From contig CM073891.1 of the NCBI GenBank assembly GCA_037176705.1, positions 50,036,571 through 50,100,570 of the forward strand: a DNA stretch of 64,000 nucleotides, written 5' to 3'. The position numbers and the translations under genes are program-made. Below the pieces are notes generated by a model. That model was given only the letters and a program-made list of their open reading frames with translations, did not search any database and was not told the DNA's origin. This document shows, one piece after another, positions 61,702 through 64,000 of this stretch. Positions within the stretch are counted from its first letter, which is position 1. Every line of letters starts with the position of its first letter. This DNA is from Molossus alvarezi (lineage: Eukaryota > Chordata > Mammalia > Chiroptera > Molossidae).

Positions 61702-62643
61702 ATGAGGATACAAAGAGACAGGTCCCAAATGAAAGAACAGAACAAAACCCCAATAAAAGAACTAAGCGAAAGGGAGATAAGCAACCTAACAGATACTGAG
61801 TTCAAAATACTGCTTATAAGGATGCTCAATGAACTTAGTGAGAACCTCAGTGAACTTAGTGAGGGCCTCAAGAGCATAAAAAAGGACCAGTTAGAAATCA
61901 TGGATGCACAGTTAGAATTGAAGGAGGCATTAACTGAAATAAAGAATAATTTACACAGCTTCAATAATAGAGTATGTAAATCCAAGGAGCAAACCATCGA
62001 TTTGGAATATAAGGAAGCAAAAAATCCCCAATCAGAACAGCAAAAAGAAAAAAGAATCCAAAAAAATGAGGATAGTGTAAGGAGCCTCTGGGACAACTTC
62101 AAGCGTGCCAACATTCGCATCTTGGGGGTGCCCGAAGGAGAAGAGAGAGAACAAGAAATCGAAAACCTGTTTGAAACAATAATGGCAGAAAACTTTCCTA
62201 ACTTAGTGAAGGAAACAGACATACAAGTCCAGGAAGCACAGAGAGTCCCAAACAAGATGAACCCCAAGAGGCCCACACCAAGACACATCAGCATCAAAAT
62301 GCAAAAGGTTCAAGACAAAGAGAGAATCTTAAAAGCAGCAAGAGAAAGGCAGCTAGTTACCTACAAGGGAGTTCCCATTAGGCTGTCAGCTGATTTCTCA
62401 AAAGAAACTTTGCAGGCCAGAAGGGAGTGGCAAGAAATATTCAGAGTTGTGAAAACCAAGAACCTACAACCAAAATTACTCTATCCTGCAAAGCTGTCAT
62501 TTAGAATCAATGGACATATTAAAACTTTCCCAGACAAGAAAAAGTTAAAGGAGTTCATCACTACCAAACCATTATTATATGAAATGATGAAGGGTCTTTT
62601 TGAAGAAAAAGATAAAATGTATGAACAAACAAAATGGCAATGA
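61702..62643 (+). CDS. L1-type ORF1 protein of a HAL1 element, intact
   Basis: A complete 313-codon ORF, close to the roughly 340 residues of human L1 ORF1p, begins MRIQRDRSQMKEQNK and ends EEKDKMYEQTKWQ. Order: short basic N-terminus (1-25), coiled coil (about 38-130) with heptads around MLNELSENLSELSEGLKSIK, RRM (about 137-212; NIRILGVPEGEE to RPTPRHISIKM), and the C-terminal domain (about 215-300; LVTYKGVPIRLSADFSKETL, QARREWQEIF, LLYPAKLSFRINGHIKTFPD). The conserved Arg pair in QARREW, important for RNA binding and mobility in human ORF1p, is present. ORF1p forms trimers that coat its own RNA in cytoplasmic RNPs. The start was chosen because the older copy begins at the same place (MRQRKMSQMREQNK). 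No stop or frameshift occurs. ORF2 is absent downstream. Confidence 0.93.
   Translation: MRIQRDRSQMKEQNKTPIKELSEREISNLTDTEFKILLIRMLNELSENLSELSEGLKSIKKDQLEIMDAQLELKEALTEIKNNLHSFNNRVCKSKEQTIDLEYKEAKNPQSEQQKEKRIQKNEDSVRSLWDNFKRANIRILGVPEGEEREQEIENLFETIMAENFPNLVKETDIQVQEAQRVPNKMNPKRPTPRHISIKMQKVQDKERILKAARERQLVTYKGVPIRLSADFSKETLQARREWQEIFRVVKTKNLQPKLLYPAKLSFRINGHIKTFPDKKKLKEFITTKPLLYEMMKGLFEEKDKMYEQTKWQ
61831..61872 (+). repeat. in-frame heptad duplication in the ORF1 coiled coil
   Basis: Two 21-bp units, GAACTTAGTGAGAACCTCAG+T and GAACTTAGTGAGGGCCTCAA+G, encode ELSENLS and ELSEGLK (residues 44-57). The unit length is exactly one heptad, so the coiled-coil register is kept. Confidence 0.9.
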
Positions 62644-63012
62644 ATACATATCTACCAACAATGGAATCTACAAACAAAATGAACGGAAGAACAGAAACAT
62701 TCTCATAGATACAGAGAACATTTTGTTGGTTGCCAGTTGGGAAGGGGTTTGGGGTAATGGGTGAAAAAGGTGAAGGGATTAAGAAGCACAAATTCATTGC
62801 CAGACTGACAAACCTCAAAGGGAAAGGGGTTGGGGGGGTGGGGTGGGAAGAAATAAACCAAAGAACTTATATGCATAACCAATGGACACAGACAATAGTG
62901 GGGGAAAAGGTGGGAGGGGGGCGGGAGGGAGGAGGAGGGGGTCAATGGGGGGAAAATGTGGAACATCTGTAATACATTTTACATCCAACAATAAAGATTT
63001 GAAAAAAAAAAA
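62644..63012 (+). terminator. HAL1 3' UTR, mosaic, with polyadenylation signal
   Basis: The first part (62644-62799) matches the 3' UTR of the old HAL1 (CAGAAACATTCTCATAGATA, AGAGAACATTTTG, GGGATTAAGAAGCACAAATT). From about 62800 (CAGACTGACAAACCTC) it matches the local L1 3' UTR instead (AAAGAACTTATATGCATAAC, GTCAATGGGGGGAAAATGTG, GAACATCTGTAA). G-rich runs (62820-62955) could form a quadruplex, as in L1 3' UTRs. AATAAA stands at about 62990-62995, about 10 bases before the poly(A). Confidence 0.82.
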
Positions 63013-63129
63013 AAAAAGTTAAAAATTGAACTTCCATTTGACCCAGTGATCCCACTTCTAGGAATATACCCTAAGAAGCCTGAAACACCACTAACAAAAA
63101 AATATGTACCCCTAAACTTCATTTTTGAT

Positions 63130-63726
63130 CAGACTATACCTTTTACTTTTTTGTCATCTCCTATCTCATTAATTCCCTCGACCACATTCTGGATATATTG
63201 TGGCTCTTTTGCTTGCCAATGTCAGTATTAAATCTTTTCTTAAAAACAGCTTATTCTGTCTCTTGCTTTTACTCCTCCTAGACCCACTGGTTTATTCTTC
63301 CTTAACTTTTAAAATTCTCACATATTGGAGAAAGTTTCCACAGAATGTTGACCTAAATTTGTCTACTTTTTATCCCTCTTATATTAAAACTGGTTTTTAA
63401 ATTTGCTTTGTTTCATAGGATGTAGCAGAATTAAAACTGTTCAAATTTCCTATCCTAGGAATTCAGAGATGTTAAAAATTCCTTTGGAACCCTGAGACTA
63501 CTATACTGCAATAAGCACAGACTGTTGGAGCATAGGAGGCTACAGTTGTTTTAAATTACTAAGGGTTGGGTTATTTTGCTACACAAAAATAGATAACTGA
63601 TACACTAACAATAACGGTTCTTCATCCACCAGCCTTCTTTGACTTTTCCTGGTCATTTTTATCAGTATCTATCTATATTTTTTAGAACCAGCAAATAATT
63701 CTTTTTCTGTAAATTACTCTTGACTT
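63130..63726. other. unique AT-rich DNA
   Basis: No assignable gene or repeat. Part of 63460-63610 reads like the end of an old retroposon but is not assignable. Confidence 0.4.
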
Positions 63727-63741
63727 TACTGATACAATTTT

Positions 63742-63985
63742 TCTTTTATCCTCACCCAAGGACATTTTTTGCATTTATCTCCAGATAGAGCTAGAGGGAG
63801 AAAGAGGAAGAGAGAAAGGGAAACATTGATGTGAGAGGGACAAGTGACTGGTTGCCACCCACACGACCCCAACCCAGGACCGGGGACAAACCGCAACCAA
63901 GGCACATGTCCTTAGCAGGAACCGAACCCAGAACTCTCTAGTCCACTGGCCGACATTCCAACCACTGAGCTGAATGGGCCAGGGA
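63742..63985 (-). mobile_element. VES-like SINE, long-tail subtype
   Basis: Reverse-oriented copy with tail complement TTTATCCTCACCCAAGGACA at the left and GGCCAGGGA head at the right. The perfect 15-bp duplication TACTGATACAATTTT is at 63727-63741 and 63986-64000, so the copy ends exactly at the edge of this window. Confidence 0.94.
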
Positions 63986-64000
63986 TACTGATACAATTTT

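Larger units (their letters stand above)
60840..63012 (+). mobile_element. young, full-length ORF1-only LINE (HAL1-type)
   Basis: A 2.17-kb insertion: 862-bp 5' UTR (60840-61701), ORF1 (61702-62643), 354-bp 3' UTR with AATAAA, and poly(A) to 63012. The duplication AAAAAGTTAAAAATTGA is perfect at 60823-60839 and 63013-63029 (the leading A's may overlap the tail), and the flanks rejoin into continuous L1 ORF2 sequence, which proves insertion rather than rearrangement. ORF2 is absent. The cut site on the other strand, TTTTT/GA, is of the L1 endonuclease type. The element must have been mobilised by L1 ORF2 protein in trans. HAL1 ('half-L1') is an established class. Whether this exact subfamily is catalogued I cannot check. 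Confidence 0.92.
59222..63111 (-). mobile_element. L1 with 5' inversion (twin priming), carrying a nested HAL1
   Basis: The left part (59222-59679) is the L1 3' end in antisense: T-rich tail, 3' UTR, and ORF2 end up to the complement of ATCTGGAAACAACCCAAGTG. At about 59680 the sequence switches to sense orientation ([20 protein letters not shown]) and runs through ORF2 to 60839. It then resumes at 63013-63111 ([20 protein letters not shown]). A few dozen bases of ORF2 are missing at the inversion junction. The duplication CTAAACTTCACTTTT / CTAAACTTCATTTTT (59207-59221 and 63112-63126) brackets the whole. Confidence 0.88.

Noticed and set aside
61701..63000. Internal deletion of an ordinary L1 as the origin of the ORF1-only structure
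   Set aside because: Not fully excluded, but the old copy at 44.9-47.6 kb has the same ORF1-to-3' UTR join, so a family origin is the better reading.

Overview
This window looks like AT-rich intergenic (or deep intronic) DNA from a microbat-type mammal. At least sixteen copies of a tRNA-derived SINE carry the VES-like head (tRNA-like A box and B box), and VES is a bat-specific family. They sit among young, bat-style L1 copies, ancient mammal-wide repeats (MIR, MLT1-type LTR, old L1, hAT-Charlie DNA transposons), and a Tc1/mariner MITE. I recognise no host protein-coding exon, no functional host tRNA or rRNA gene, and no prokaryotic feature. The organism call rests on the SINE family and could be tested directly with a repeat library.

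Layout. From 1 to 28.9 kb the sequence is mostly unique, dotted with VES SINEs (203, 714, 5444, 6800, 7113, 9582, 16470, 18812, 26708), MIR pieces, an MLT1-type LTR (14.4-14.9 kb), an old L1 tail (17.7-18.1 kb), a 174-bp palindrome (11.65 kb) and a minus-strand processed pseudogene (12.66-13.14 kb). The VES copy at 18.8 kb is split by a 388-bp solo LTR with a 6-bp duplication. From 29.1 to 37.2 kb a minus-strand L1 is interrupted by a nearly full-length plus-strand L1 (30941-36080). The outer L1 is joined at its 5' end to an unidentified cDNA-like segment. From 37.7 to 44.8 kb there are more SINEs, an old L1 endonuclease fragment, a MIR and a mariner MITE. From 44.87 to 47.58 kb lies an old, full-length, ORF1-only ('half-L1', HAL1-type) element on the minus strand, followed by a related 3' fragment on the plus strand. 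From 48.6 to 53.1 kb is the most repeat-poor stretch. From 54.4 to 63.1 kb are further L1s.

The centrepiece is at 60840-63012: a young HAL1-type element with a CpG-containing 5' UTR that starts with a YY1-like motif, a completely open 313-codon ORF1, no ORF2, an L1-like 3' end, an AATAAA signal, a poly(A) tail and a target-site duplication of up to 17 bp. It sits inside a twin-primed (5'-inverted) L1 (59222-63111). Comparison with the old copy at 44.9-47.6 kb suggests the same ORF1-only lineage. It also shows that the young copy has exchanged its distal 3' UTR for that of the local L1 family, which could help it be copied by the L1 ORF2 protein. The coding content of the window is therefore almost entirely retrotransposon-derived: ORF1 protein (RNA chaperone) and decayed ORF2 (endonuclease/reverse transcriptase), with VES SINEs and retropseudogenes as passengers of that machinery.
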